Numbered from the stretch's first letter, positions 20,496 to 29,039 are shown. The stretch is 29,597 nucleotides of DNA from Branchiostoma floridae (GCF_000003815.2 NC_049980.1:32543887-32573483); one strand, 5' to 3'. Notes: generated by a model from the letters alone, not told the origin. Made by a program: numbers and translations.

Positions 20496-20846
20496 AAGTC
20501 TCCACTTAAATGGCTATCAGGGTTAAAACCTGCATTTGTGACAGGTAAGCTTAGGGTCCAAGTAATGCCTGGTTCTTTATCAAAAGTTCTAAAAGTGTTA
20601 AAGACCATATGTGACCAAACATTTTCAGATTATAGGTCTGAAAATTGAACTACTGTATTGTTATTAATGATATTTGTGTATTGCAAGTTCCCAGTAACAG
20701 GAAACAGACCGACAAACAGTGGCATTTTCGGTATAACAACTAGTTTTCAACTTTCATGTATGCAGAAATAGAACACCCTGTACCAATATCATCCCCATAG
20801 CAACGGGCTTACAGAAAGATTCCACCAAACGCACCAGAGGCAGTTC

Positions 20847-21523
20847 GTGAGGGCATACCTAAATCCGATGGGTCAAACTGTGATTTATGGTTGGTGAGGG
20901 CATACCTAAATCCGCTGGGTTCCATGATAGGACCCTCAAACTGTGACTTATGGTTGGTGAAGGCATACCTAAATCCGCTGGGTTCCATGATAGGACCCTC
21001 CAACTGTGATTTATGATTGGTGAGGGCATACCTAAATCCGATGGGTTCCATGATAGGACCCTCCAACTGTGATTTATGGTTGGTGAATGCATACCTAAAT
21101 CCGATGGGTTCCATGATAGGACCCTCAAACTGTGATTTATGGTTGGTGAAGGCATACCTAAATCCGATGGGTTCCATGATAGGACCCTCAAACTGTGACT
21201 TATGATTGGTGAAGGCATACCTAAATCCGATGGGTTCCATGATAGGACCCTCCAACTGTGATTTATGATTGGTGAGGGCATACCTAAATCCGATGGGTTC
21301 CATGATAGGACCCTCCAACTGTGATTTATGGTTGGTGAATGCATACCTAAATCCGATGGGTTCCATGATAGGACCCTCAAACTGTGATTTATGGTTGGTG
21401 AAGGCATACCTAAATCCGATGGGTTCCATGATAGGACCCTCAAACTGTGACTTATGATTGGTGAAGGCATACCTAAATCCGATGGGTTCCATGATAGGAC
21501 CCTCCAACTGTGATTTATGGTTG
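20847..21523. repeat. 63-bp minisatellite, 11 monomers, 252-bp higher-order period
   Basis: Monomers start (GTGARKGCATACCTAAATCC) at 20847, 20894, 20957, 21020, 21083, 21146, 21209, 21272, 21335, 21398 and 21461. The first is 47 bp (a 16-bp loss); all the others are exactly 63 bp. Diagnostic bases (GAGG/GAAG/GAAT, CTCAAAC/CTCCAAC, GATTTATG/GACTTATG, GATTG/GGTTG) show that monomers 4-7 are repeated as 8-11, a four-monomer higher-order unit. Because 63 is divisible by three, long open frames of a 21-residue repeat appear on both strands; no start context, domain or splice signal supports translation. Confidence 0.95.
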
Positions 21524-21941
21524 AGAAAGAGATATTCCCAGGAGACACAAATATTTTTTAATCAGGAGAAATTTATACAGTAATGTATCACGGTAAATGA
21601 TGGGAATTTCATAGCTGCAGCATGTGGAAGTTGAGTAGAAATAAGGGTGGCCATCATAAGATATAAACCATGCAAATCGGGCTTCATTTACATTTTTCAT
21701 TTTGACCAGTCGAAAATTTGGATAAGTTCAGTTTAACACTATTCAGGCTGAGGTACTGTTTGCTACCTTGTAATAATACAGCTGTTGACAATGTCACAGT
21801 CATAGTTTGATTGATCTGAGTAATGATTCTGAGGCATAGACAAGAAAATTGCTGGCATTTTTGGTTTATTTCATGTAACATGAGCTATTATGGATATTCT
21901 AAAAGTTCTGAACAATACATAGAGCCAACATAGACTTATCG

Positions 21942-22159
21942 GTACTCACCAAGTAGAGGTTTGGCTCTGGCTGTTATTTGACATGCTTTTAGATATTTTT
22001 GTAGGGCTTTCTATTTTTTCCAATTTTCTTTATGTCTGTCAGCCAAGCAATAACAAAACTGGACAAAATACATCACCATCATAGTGCATCTGGACAAAGT
22101 ACAAAGCCCGACAAAAATGCCTAAAACAGCCGGAGTCAAAACTCTGCTTGAAGAGTAAC
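21942..22159. mobile_element. Palindromic MITE
   Basis: The left end GTACTCACCAAGTAGAGGTT, GGCTCTGGCTGTT and TATTTTTGTAGGGCTTT is matched in inverse by the right end AAAGCCCGACAAAAATGCC, AACAGCCGGAGTCAAAACTC and TGCTTGAAGAGTAAC. The arms are about 57-70 bp with mismatches around an AT-rich centre. Total about 218 bp, no coding capacity. A related shortened copy is at 26787-26872. Confidence 0.7.
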
Positions 22160-22971
22160 TTACTAGTAGTATCATTGCTTTTGCTAGGACTAAATGTTAC
22201 AATAGTTACATAGCCATTATCAGGAATGCTATCAGGAATGCCTCCACTGCAATTACAAATACAACTGCACTGTTCTCACATTAAAATCACAAGATATACT
22301 GAACATGTGTAAGTGATATAAATGAGGGTCCCATAAACTTCAAAGAAAAAATTTACAGGCTCAACACCACATCAGTAGCAGCGAGGATTAGTAGTACAGT
22401 CAGACATGTTGCTTTCTTCCTAGTGTTTTAGGACATGAAAACAAAACAAAACAAAAAAGACATGTAAATAAGTGTGGAAACCACTAGAACATACACATTT
22501 GTAAGTTAAATTCATGTACACAGTCGAGAAGGAATCCCCCCATGAAAGAACTACACATTTCTATTGTTACTATACAACAGGTTTATCTACACAATAGAAG
22601 TGGAGAGAACTACTTATCAACTCCACTGAATTGTCCCAGTGGTGGACCCACAGGCAGCCCTCGTGGACATGTTTCATTGCTCCACTGCTCTAAAAGCTTT
22701 GTGAATAGTTTATAGGTTGGTAAATCACTGGATGTTCTTTGTACACAACCAGAGAATGGTTCACACTGCATCACCTGGCTGCAGTGTGCAGTGTAATGTA
22801 GAATGGTTCACACTGCACGTGTATCACCTAGCTGCAGTGTAACGTAGAATGGGTCAGTAGCCCTGAGGAAGGTGACAGATGGTCACCCTAAAGTTAGATA
22901 TTGACTCTCTGGTTTTGTGCAAACAACTTTGTTATCCTGTTTTAAAAGCTTCTATCCACGCTGGTAGACAT
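22160..22971. other. Downstream flank / probable 3' UTR side of FAM32A
   Basis: This lies 3' of the FAM32A stop on the minus strand. I saw no clear canonical AATAAA on the minus strand within several hundred bases of the stop, so the transcript end is undefined. Bases 22754-22846 hold a 47/46-bp tandem duplication (GAATGGTTCACACTGCA...CTGCAGTGTAA) followed by a partial third GAATGGG. Confidence 0.4.
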
Positions 22972-24360
22972 CTACTTGGTCCAGCTGACTTTGGGGATGT
23001 CGTAATGTTCTGTCAGTTTGTCCAAGTGCTTGTTGAAGGACTCCACGCGCTGCTTGTGGGTCAACGCCGCCTTGTTCATCACGCGCTCCATCTGCCGTCT
23101 CTCCTGGACCTCCGCAAACTTTCGCTGAGCTGGCGTCCGGGTGTCCAGCTGAGGAAAAGTTCAGACAAGTTTTCAATTCTGCATGAAATGTAACGGCTGT
23201 ACCCAGTATGTGACTGAGTGACTGATTTTTTTTAATATACTATTCTATTCTATTCTATTCTATTGTATTGTATTCTATTCTGTTCTATTTTTTTGTATTC
23301 TATTTTTTTCTAGTCTGTTTTTTTCTATTCTATTCTATTCTATTTTTTCTTTTCTTTTCTATTCTATTCTATTCTATTCTGTTCTATTCTGTTCTATTCT
23401 ATTCCATCAAAGTAGAGATTTGTAGGACATTACTTTCAAAATTAACACGAGTGGGTTCGATCAGTATCATTTCACACTGGGTCCGACATCCAGGCTATTA
23501 AGGCACTGTTCGTACCAGACTTTGCAAATCCGGATTCACCCAGATTGACCCTGATTCCAAATCCAACTTTTGAGGTGAATTCAGGATAGACCCTCCTCTG
23601 AGCCTTCAGACTTTATTCCAGGCTACGCTAACCGGGATCAGTCCCGTGCGGCGTGCCTGGGTGAATCCAGATATTTGACGGCTGGTGTGAATGATCTGCA
23701 GCGAGGTTAAAAGGGCAAAGGACACGAATGGAAATCTGTATAGGTGATAATGTAAAAATTGGCAAGTTCAGGGTGTCATAATCTCATTCGTGGACATTCC
23801 AGGCCATAATAACTCACCCCACACAGCAGCCCGCCATCTCAAGTGTCCAAAAAGTCTGATTTAAAAAAATTCTGATTTAGCAGAAGTTATCGCAGTTTTC
23901 AAAAATGCTGCCATCTTGGTTTCTGATGACGTCAATTTAGGGACTGACCACTTCAAATGAGGGGTCTGCACAGGCCTAAAAAATGGAACAAAACCTGTTT
24001 TTTTTTTGCCAAATCAGAAAGTCTGCTACACCCTGCACTGTCTCATCAATATGAAACTTCTCTTACATTTTCCATGAAAAGGGCTGCTACAAGTCTGGAA
24101 TAGGCTAAAATGCTGTATCGACTCAAACTAGTCCTTCTGCGACTGCGTGAATAAGTGGGCACTGCCCTGAAGCATCCCTCCACGAGGAGACCAACCTTTT
24201 TGCTCCTCTCCACTCCCTCCTCGCTTGTGGCCTCCTTGCTGGTGATCTGCTCCAAGATCCGTTTCTTCTCCTTCTTCTTCTTCTTCTTTTTCTTGATCCC
24301 TCCATCATCAGTCCCCTTCAGCTTGAGGCTTCCCTTCTGAACTGTGTCGTAGGCTGACAT
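22972..24360 (-). CDS. FAM32A: FAM32A homologue, spliced, complete coding sequence
   Basis: Small nuclear protein conserved in eukaryotes; the human protein is a component of late (C*/P) spliceosomes and helps exon ligation near the 3' splice site. Coding exons on the minus strand are 24360-24196 (55 codons) and 23148-22972 (58 codons plus stop TAG at 22974-22972), total 113 residues against 112 in human. The start reads MSAYDTVQKGSLKLKG, followed by a lysine run (residues 23-30 and beyond) and a charged linker. Exon 2 opens LDTRTPAQ, continues ERRQMERVMNKA and ends in the diagnostic HYDIPKVSWTK. The intron (24195-23149, 1047 bp) begins GTTGGT, ends CCTCAG and falls between codons. A 3' splice site (TTTTTTTAG, 24376-24368) seven bases before the ATG implies a separate 5' UTR exon, probably near 25140-25200. 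Both the family match and the splice sites are strong. No breaks seen. Confidence 0.96.
23235..23405. repeat. ATTCT-type pentanucleotide microsatellite in FAM32A intron
   Basis: Imperfect TATTC/TGTTC/TTTTC repeats of about 170 bp, pyrimidine-rich on the plus strand. It sits some 90 bp upstream (in transcript sense) of the FAM32A exon 2 acceptor, where the minus strand is purine-rich. The rest of the intron (23500-24190) shows a MITE-like segment with GGTGTGAATGATCTG but no gene. Confidence 0.9.
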
Positions 24361-24493
24361 GATAATCCTAAAAAAACATGTAGGTTAGAGTCAATTCAAG
24401 TCAATTGCAGAATTGTAACAGGTACAATGTAAGTTCATCCTCCGAGAGGTTGATTGGAACGCCTTGCCTAAAGATACTGTCCAGTCCCAGTCT

Positions 24494-24602
24494 ATTTATT
24501 TATTTATTTATTGGTTTGGCTGCACCGAACACACAGCCAGGGCTGCCCAACTAGCCTATGGCTATTACAAAGGGCTAGCCCTGCTGACAAACACATAAAC
24601 AA
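24494..24602 (-). mobile_element. 5'-truncated retroposon with 9-bp target duplication
   Basis: On the minus strand the insert runs GGGCTAGCCCTTTGTAATAG, GGCTAGTTGGGCAGCCCTGG and then an AATAAATAAATAAAT tail, as in amphioxus-type LINE 3' ends. The same nine bases, TCCCAGTCT, lie on both sides (24485-24493 and 24603-24611). It lies upstream of the FAM32A start codon, probably in the 5' UTR intron. Confidence 0.7.
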
Positions 24603-24630
24603 TCCCAGTCTCTGCCACCTTCGTCACAAG

Positions 24631-24715
24631 TAGGGCTGTGTACCTAAATAACCGTACCTGTACTGTACCTATATCATTGTCCGGACCTAAACATCTGTGT
24701 ACCTACGCAAACAAG
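24631..24715 (-). mobile_element. hAT-like MITE, truncated copy
   Basis: Begins TAGGGCTGTGTACCTAAATA and continues CGTACCTGTACTGTACCTA, GTCCGGACCTAAACATCTGT and GTACCT, matching the reverse complement of the right half of the complete element at 27007-27433. It loses similarity after about 24715, so the other terminus is missing and no target duplication can be assessed. Confidence 0.7.
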
Positions 24716-25139
24716 ATGACGGTGGCCACCTAAACACTAAGAAGAAGAAGAAGAAACTAAATTACTATTTAACACCACTTTTTGAGAGTAAGGATAAGTA
24801 AATTCCAAGCAGCCTAGGTGCCTATTCTTCGAAGGATGCAAGAACTGCACCTAAGTGCTTTTGGATTATGTAATATAAACGTTACACACGATGACTATGT
24901 TGTTGATAATTTTAAGTGGCCACTTGGATTCTATCCATCCTCTCACCCCCCAAGGCGCCCCCCTCCCCACTTACAAATTTTTGCGTCACAACAAATGTCT
25001 CTGTCAGATAAACCAGTATTCGGGATCTATCCGGGGCCTCTTCGGTCTCTTCAACAAATAAAATAACCTATTCAAGTGAAAAATCTACCGATAAGTACCA
25101 TTGAATCACTTTAAATGGAGGAAATAAAGAAAAAACTTG

Positions 25140-25340
25140 CCTCACAACAATCTTTTGTACCGGAAATGGAAACTGCAGACAGCACAATATATCCCACAAT
25201 GCACCTCGCTGTATGACTACGAGTAATCTATTTTAGTCGCTGATTGGTCCGTTTGGAAAGCCCGCTCTGTAATTCCGCCAATCACCGAGAGCTTTACAAA
25301 TGTCTGGCCGGGAGTTTCAAAATGGCGTGCCAAGCAACCG
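25140..25340. promoter_or_regulatory. Probable bidirectional promoter between FAM32A and the coiled-coil gene
   Basis: The two genes diverge from this stretch. It contains ACCGGAAATG (ETS-like), TCCCACAATGCACC (like the TTCCCANNATGC ZNF143-type motif), ATTGGT (25244-25249, a CCAAT box in reverse) and AAAATGGCG (25319-25327, YY1-like). No TATA box is evident, as usual for housekeeping genes. On the minus strand TTGTT|GTGAGG near 25150 could be the donor of the FAM32A 5' UTR exon. Motif matches were made by eye; start sites are not determined. Confidence 0.5.
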
Positions 25341-25492
25341 TTGGGAATTACTTTTCTACCGTGTAAATCTCTCTTTTGTGTTCGGACGAGGATCGTGCTA
25401 ATCTCCAGGATTAACCGGAACGTTTTTCTGCATATTCTGGATCACGGGAACCGTCCCCAAACATCCTCTGGCTTTGTGGTATCTTCGATCAG
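25325..25492 (+). other. Noncoding first exon of the coiled-coil gene (5' limit uncertain)
   Basis: Ends at a consensus donor, GATCAG|GTAAGAAA (exon end 25492). The left limit is a guess set by the promoter-like motifs. If transcription starts further left, ATG at 25322 would open a 14-codon upstream frame (MACQATVGNYFSTV, stop at 25366); the same ATG lies within a YY1-like AAAATGGCG, so it may be promoter DNA. The exon is joined to 27603 by inference from the next strong acceptor and the start codon in that exon. Confidence 0.5.
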
Positions 25493-25705
25493 GTAAGAAA
25501 CTTGCTGTCTGCTCGGACAGCCCCCCTCCCACTTTTCTGTAAGTTCTTTGTAAACATCCGGGTGGGGAGGATCATATTTTTGCGCAAAAGATTTTAGTGG
25601 ATGTGATAAAAACTACATTCCTATTGCAAAGCCCTGACCGTTTTGACAGGCAACAGGAGCGATAAAGGGATGGCACAAGACTCACTTGAACTGAAGAAAG
25701 CACAA

Positions 25706-25805
25706 NNNNNNNNNNNNNNNNNNNNNNNNNNNNNNNNNNNNNNNNNNNNNNNNNNNNNNNNNNNNNNNNNNNNNNNNNNNNNNNNNNNNNNNNNNNNNNN
25801 NNNNN
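25706..25805. other. Assembly gap (100 N, size unknown)
   Basis: Exactly 100 N, a conventional placeholder length. It lies in the first intron of the coiled-coil gene, so an exon or element could be hidden here. Confidence 0.99.
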
Positions 25806-25829
25806 TGCTAACACGGAGTTAGCAAGCGA

Positions 25830-26055
25830 AAGTCGTGAGCAGCGGTTACTACGGAGGATGATACTCAGGCTAAGAGAGCTGTGCTTTTTGCCATACCCAG
25901 TGACATGCCCTGCAAATTGGATCCAGCTGGCCCAAGGACTTACTAGTAGTGTAAGATTACTAAGAAATGAGTTGAAACAGAAAGAAACAATATCCTGACT
26001 ACCGGGATTCGACCCAGCACCGATCCCGGGCTGCCAGGCCACAAACCTAGATTGA
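25830..26055 (-). mobile_element. Possible tRNA-headed SINE beside the gap
   Basis: On the minus strand TGGCCTGGCAGCCCGGGATC precedes GGGTCGAATCCCGGTAGTC, a B-box-like sequence (GGTCGAATCC), followed by a body running toward the gap (TTTCTTTCTGTTTCAACTC). The A box is a poor match. The other end is lost in the gap. Confidence 0.4.
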
Positions 26056-26339
26056 AATCAATTATGCCAAAAGGGCCAGAGCCATTTGGCTTGGTCGGTT
26101 TGCGGTGCTTGAACTCCACTGTTATACTTACTCCCCCTTTTCTTTTCAAGAGTAGTATGCTGCCCCTAATGCCATATTAATCCGATTCATTACTAGGGGG
26201 ACTGAAAAAAGCACAGTTCTCTGGCTGTCCAGGGTATCTACATATCGGGTACTGTATAAAAGAACGACGTGAATGTGCCGAATGTTCATATCAAAGGGAA
26301 TAACAGGAGAATCTTGTACAGTATATCAGTAGGTAATAA

Positions 26340-26480
26340 TAAGAAGTTGGGATGTCGACGCGAGGCTCGCCCCGACCGCCCAGCACCATCGGGGGCAGCC
26401 GACCCGGCTCCGGAGCGCGGTCACCGATCACGACACAGGCAAGCATTGGTGCAGGGGAGTCCCAGGGCTCGGGGCAGGTA
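26340..26480. other. GC-rich island of unknown nature inside the intron
   Basis: A sharply bounded GC-rich segment (GATGTCGACGCGAGGCTCGC to CAGGGCTCGGGGCAGGTACT) in AT-rich intronic DNA. No domain, splice pair or repeat end recognised. Confidence 0.3.
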
Positions 26481-26494
26481 CTAACATCGCACAC

Positions 26495-26893
26495 AACTCA
26501 CGTAGCCTGACTGAATCACGCTTCTAGTGGCCCATCTGACTGGAACCTTATATTTGTCCTGGTATAGAACTGGTATAGAGAGACTGTGCAACACAGGATT
26601 TCTGTGTACTAACAGGGCACCATCAGAATTCACTCTGTCACTGTGCACTAACGTAACTCACGTAGCCTGACTATATGTAAATCACACTCCTAGTGGCCTA
26701 CTCAACTGACTGCCATTCTATGACCCCCTGGCAGCAAGAGATTGTGTAATGCAGGCCAACAACTCACCAGGCACTGACACTTACTTTCCAAGCAGAGGTT
26801 AGACTCGATTATAAAAATGTTTAAAAAAACAGCCAGCGCCTAAACTGTGCTTGGAGAGTACTAACACTAACAAGGCACCATCAGAATTCACTC
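26495..26893. repeat. Interleaved degenerate duplications
   Basis: AACTCACGTAGCCTGACT plus CTAGTGGCC occurs at 26495-26543 and 26655-26715, and GGCACCATCAGAATTCACTC occurs at 26616-26635 and 26874-26893. The order suggests a larger unit duplicated once and then decayed and interrupted by the MITE remnant at 26787. Confidence 0.55.
26787..26872. mobile_element. Shortened MITE related to 21942-22159
   Basis: CCAAGCAGAGGTTAGACTCG at the left and AACAGCCAGCGCCTAAACTG, TGCTTGGAGAGTAC at the right pair as inverted ends and resemble the ends of the 218-bp MITE. Most of the interior is missing. Confidence 0.5.
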
Positions 26894-26974
26894 ACTGTGT
26901 ATTAGATGCTATGATCACTGCATACTACCAAGGCACTAACTGTGTGCAAATCCCTCTGCACATAATTGATGTTA

Positions 26975-27524
26975 GCCTGGTATCCAGCCGTATTATAGCT
27001 CCTGAGTAGGGCTGTGTACCTAAACAAATTTCAGGTACAGGTACAGGTACAGGTACAGGTACACGGGTTTAGGTACAGGTCCGGACCTGCACCTGTACCT
27101 AAAAAAGTTTAACCAAGTATATGTAAGTTAAACATGTAGCTAACTGTCTTTTCTAGTGATAAATTGTCATCTTTGTATTTGGAATTACATGTTTGAGTCT
27201 CAAAACAATTTCTTCTGCAAGTTTTCTTAAGTTTCAACTGCAAGATTATCACCATTGTCATTGTTGATTTGGGATTTACTTGTCCATCAGTCTTAAAAAG
27301 TACTGTTTAAATTTTAATAGTGATTTAGTTTGTTTAGGTACAAGTACAGGTACACAGATGTTTAGGTCCGGACCTGTACCTAAACATTTTTTTAGGTACG
27401 ATACAGGTACGGGTATTTAGGTACACAGCCCTACTCCTGAGTCTCTACTGTCCTCTCCGTAAATACACGTATTTACGGAGAGGATGGAAGAGACTCTGGG
27501 GCTATAATACAGCAGGATACCACC
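26975..27524. mobile_element. Palindromic MITE, split by a nested insertion
   Basis: The left part (26975-27006, GCCTGGTATCCAGCCGTATT...CTCCTGAG) continues after the nested element at 27434-27524 (CTCCTGAGTCTCTACTGTCC to GGATACCACC). Once the insert is set aside, the arms pair around CGTAAATAC/ACGTATTTACG and the outer CTGGTATCC / GGATACCA. TA lies on both outer edges (26973-26974 and 27525-27526), as for a Tc1/mariner-like TA target. Its right edge is only 78 bp from the next exon. A second copy, uninterrupted, is at 28855-28978. Confidence 0.85.
27007..27433. mobile_element. hAT-like nonautonomous element, 427 bp, with 8-bp target duplication
   Basis: The inverted ends TAGGGCTGTGTACCTAAA are identical for 18 bases. 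CTCCTGAG is present on both sides (26999-27006, 27434-27441), a perfect 8-bp target duplication as made by hAT transposases, and the TAGGG start also fits hAT. The interior has a CAGGTA hexamer repeat (27032-27063, five units) and several GGTCCGGACC palindromes. There is no coding sequence, so mobilisation would need a transposase elsewhere. Confidence 0.9.
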
Positions 27525-27659
27525 TAAATTGATGTACCGTTGACTTTTTCCCTCAAGTGTTTTGTGAAGCGTTCACGTTCCCCAACCCGTTTGTTTTCAC
27601 AGAGACAGAGAGGGGAGGTCAGCCCCAGAGGCGCCACCCTTCCGCGCGGACCTGCAGTT

Positions 27660-28814
27660 ATGTCGGAATCCGCCAGGCGGCTGTCGTCCCCGGGGATGGG
27701 GATGGAGGACGTGACGCACCTGCAGGAGCAGCTGCGGCAGCTGCGGGCGGAGATCTCCCAGCTGCAGGAGGAGAACAGGCGAGTCGTAGGGTACACAGTA
27801 GGGGTACCGTAGCCTGGGCACCACAGTAGGGGTACCGTAGCCTGGGCACTGTCGAATCTCCAAGCACATCCTACGGTACCATAAGATCAAAAGTCGGCCA
27901 AAGGGAGTCAAACAGGCACCCCTAAGGTGGGTTTGATACTATATTACGCCACCGTGGATCTGCTTGGAGGCCTACGGTGGGTTTGATACTATACTATGCC
28001 ACTGTGGATCTGCTTGGAGATTAGTTCGCTACTATGTTCACTTCTGCTACCCGTCTGGGGAACTGCACATTCAAACCTTTTGATGGTTATGCTAGTTAAT
28101 GAGCGAATCACGGAATAGGTTCTAGAGCACTCTTTCGATGATAATAGCCCTCCTGCAAGTGGATGGAGGGCTTTTTGTGTGTTGGAACACCGGTTCGAAC
28201 GCGTGCTTGAACCCATTCCATGATTTGCTCATGTGTGGGGACCAATCAGTGCCCTCGTCCAAAATTTTATGGTCAATGATCCCAGATTGAACAGCAGAGA
28301 AGCAGCTGTATATAGTGTATAATGAATGTCAGAGCTAGAAGCGACATATAATGAACGCCGGAGCGAACAAGGTCCGGATCTGGACCTGGTCCTCTTGACC
28401 TGGACTGTACCAGGAATGAATTTTCTGCACCGGTACCCACCCCTAGCAGGTTAGTGGCCATGCCTCTGGAGTTAGAAGCTGTGTGATCAATTCTGACTGT
28501 TTTGCTCTCCCAACATGCGCGCTATCGGAAAGGGTTGCTGTCTTTAGGACGGGAGGTTAAGCTGAGGTCCACTGTTCTTTGTGCTTGTCGAGAAAAGAGC
28601 TAGGGGAATTTCCTCAATACAATGGACCTGCTTTGTCTCTCCCGAGTCCCAACCAGTGGTGAAAAGCAGATCTTCAGTGAGCTGAACTATATCGATATCA
28701 CTTTCTATCCCCATCACCAACAGGAACGAGTCGGACACGGTGGCCCAGCTGAGGAAGAGGATCAACATCCTGGAGAGAGAGAAGCTGGAGACCGCCAGCA
28801 GGTACAATGAAGAG
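27660..28814 (+). CDS. N-terminal exons of an unidentified coiled-coil protein (continues beyond window)
   Basis: Exon 2 (27603-27778) follows a good acceptor (TTGTTTTCACAG) and has the first ATG at 27660, giving MSESARRLSSPGMGMEDVTH and onward. Exon 3 is 28724-28814, after CCATCACCAACAG, ending AATGAAGAG|GTGAGA. Joined coding parts 27660-27778 and 28724-28814 give 70 residues. Residues 18-56 form a regular heptad pattern (V18, L21, L25, L28, I32, L35, N39, E42, V46, L49, I53, L56), so this is a long alpha-helical coiled coil after a short Ser/Gly/Pro-containing leader. The donor of exon 2 appears to be GC (ACAG|GCGAGT). I cannot assign a family from this short portion; cytoskeletal, Golgi or centrosomal coiled-coil proteins are all possible. 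It is divergent from FAM32A and probably shares its promoter. The exon calls rest on splice signals and register, not on homology. Confidence 0.75.
27794..27848. repeat. 28-bp tandem duplication
   Basis: CACAGTAGGGGTACCGTAGC...GGGCA occurs twice (27794-27820, 27822-27848) without mismatch, a recent duplication 16 bp after the exon 2 donor. Confidence 0.9.
27921..28020. repeat. 50-bp tandem duplication
   Basis: Two 50-bp units (27921-27970, 27971-28020), sharing GGTGGGTTTGATACTATA and GTGGATCTGCTTGGAG with a few substitutions. No gene is visible from 28020 to 28720 apart from the hAT-like end at 28370. Confidence 0.9.
28370..28446. mobile_element. hAT-like MITE end
   Basis: The stretch from GGTCCGGATCTGGACCTGGT to GCACCGGTACCCACCCCTA carries the alternating GGTCC/GGACC words and a YCCCTA terminus (TAGGG inverted) typical of this element type. 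The opposite terminus was not identified. Confidence 0.35.
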
Positions 28815-28854
28815 GTGAGAAGGTAGAAGATAATTCTAGGGCCTAGGAAGGTAT

Positions 28855-28978
28855 CCTGGTATCCAGCCGTAATATAGTTCCTGAGTCTCTTCTCTCCTCT
28901 CCACAATCAATTGGAGCCAGACGTAATTGTGGAGAGGAGAGAAGAGGCTCGGGAACTATATTACGGCTGGATACCAGG
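28855..28978. mobile_element. Palindromic MITE, intact copy
   Basis: A 124-bp near-perfect hairpin: CCTGGTATCCAGCCGTAATA at the left and TATTACGGCTGGATACCAGG at the right are exact complements, and the arms continue through TCTTCTCTCCTCTCCACAAT / AATTGTGGAGAGGAGAGAAG. The loop is about ATTGGAGCCAGACG. It starts 40 bp after the exon 3 donor and is homologous to the split copy at 26975-27524. Confidence 0.9.
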
Positions 28979-29039
28979 CTATAGGAAAGAAAATGTTGTG
29001 TTTCCTATATTAGTTCTGAAAAAAATTAGGGTTGGTAGG

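Noticed and set aside
20809-21548. Two open frames of about 230 codons on the minus strand with a 21-residue repeat
   Set aside because: The minisatellite unit is a multiple of three, which keeps frames open automatically; several frames are open at once, and no domain, promoter or splice evidence is present.
24046-24195. Extension of FAM32A exon 1 beyond KK into VGLLVEGCFRAVPTYS
   Set aside because: The frame is open, but the donor AAAAAG|GTTGGT and the match of exon 2 (LDTRTPAQ) to the family show splicing at 24196.
27540-27829. Other overlapping open frames around exon 2, including Ala/Gly-rich and minus-strand ones
   Set aside because: They come from the GC-rich exon read out of frame; only the frame from 27660 joins in phase to exon 3 with a continuous heptad pattern.
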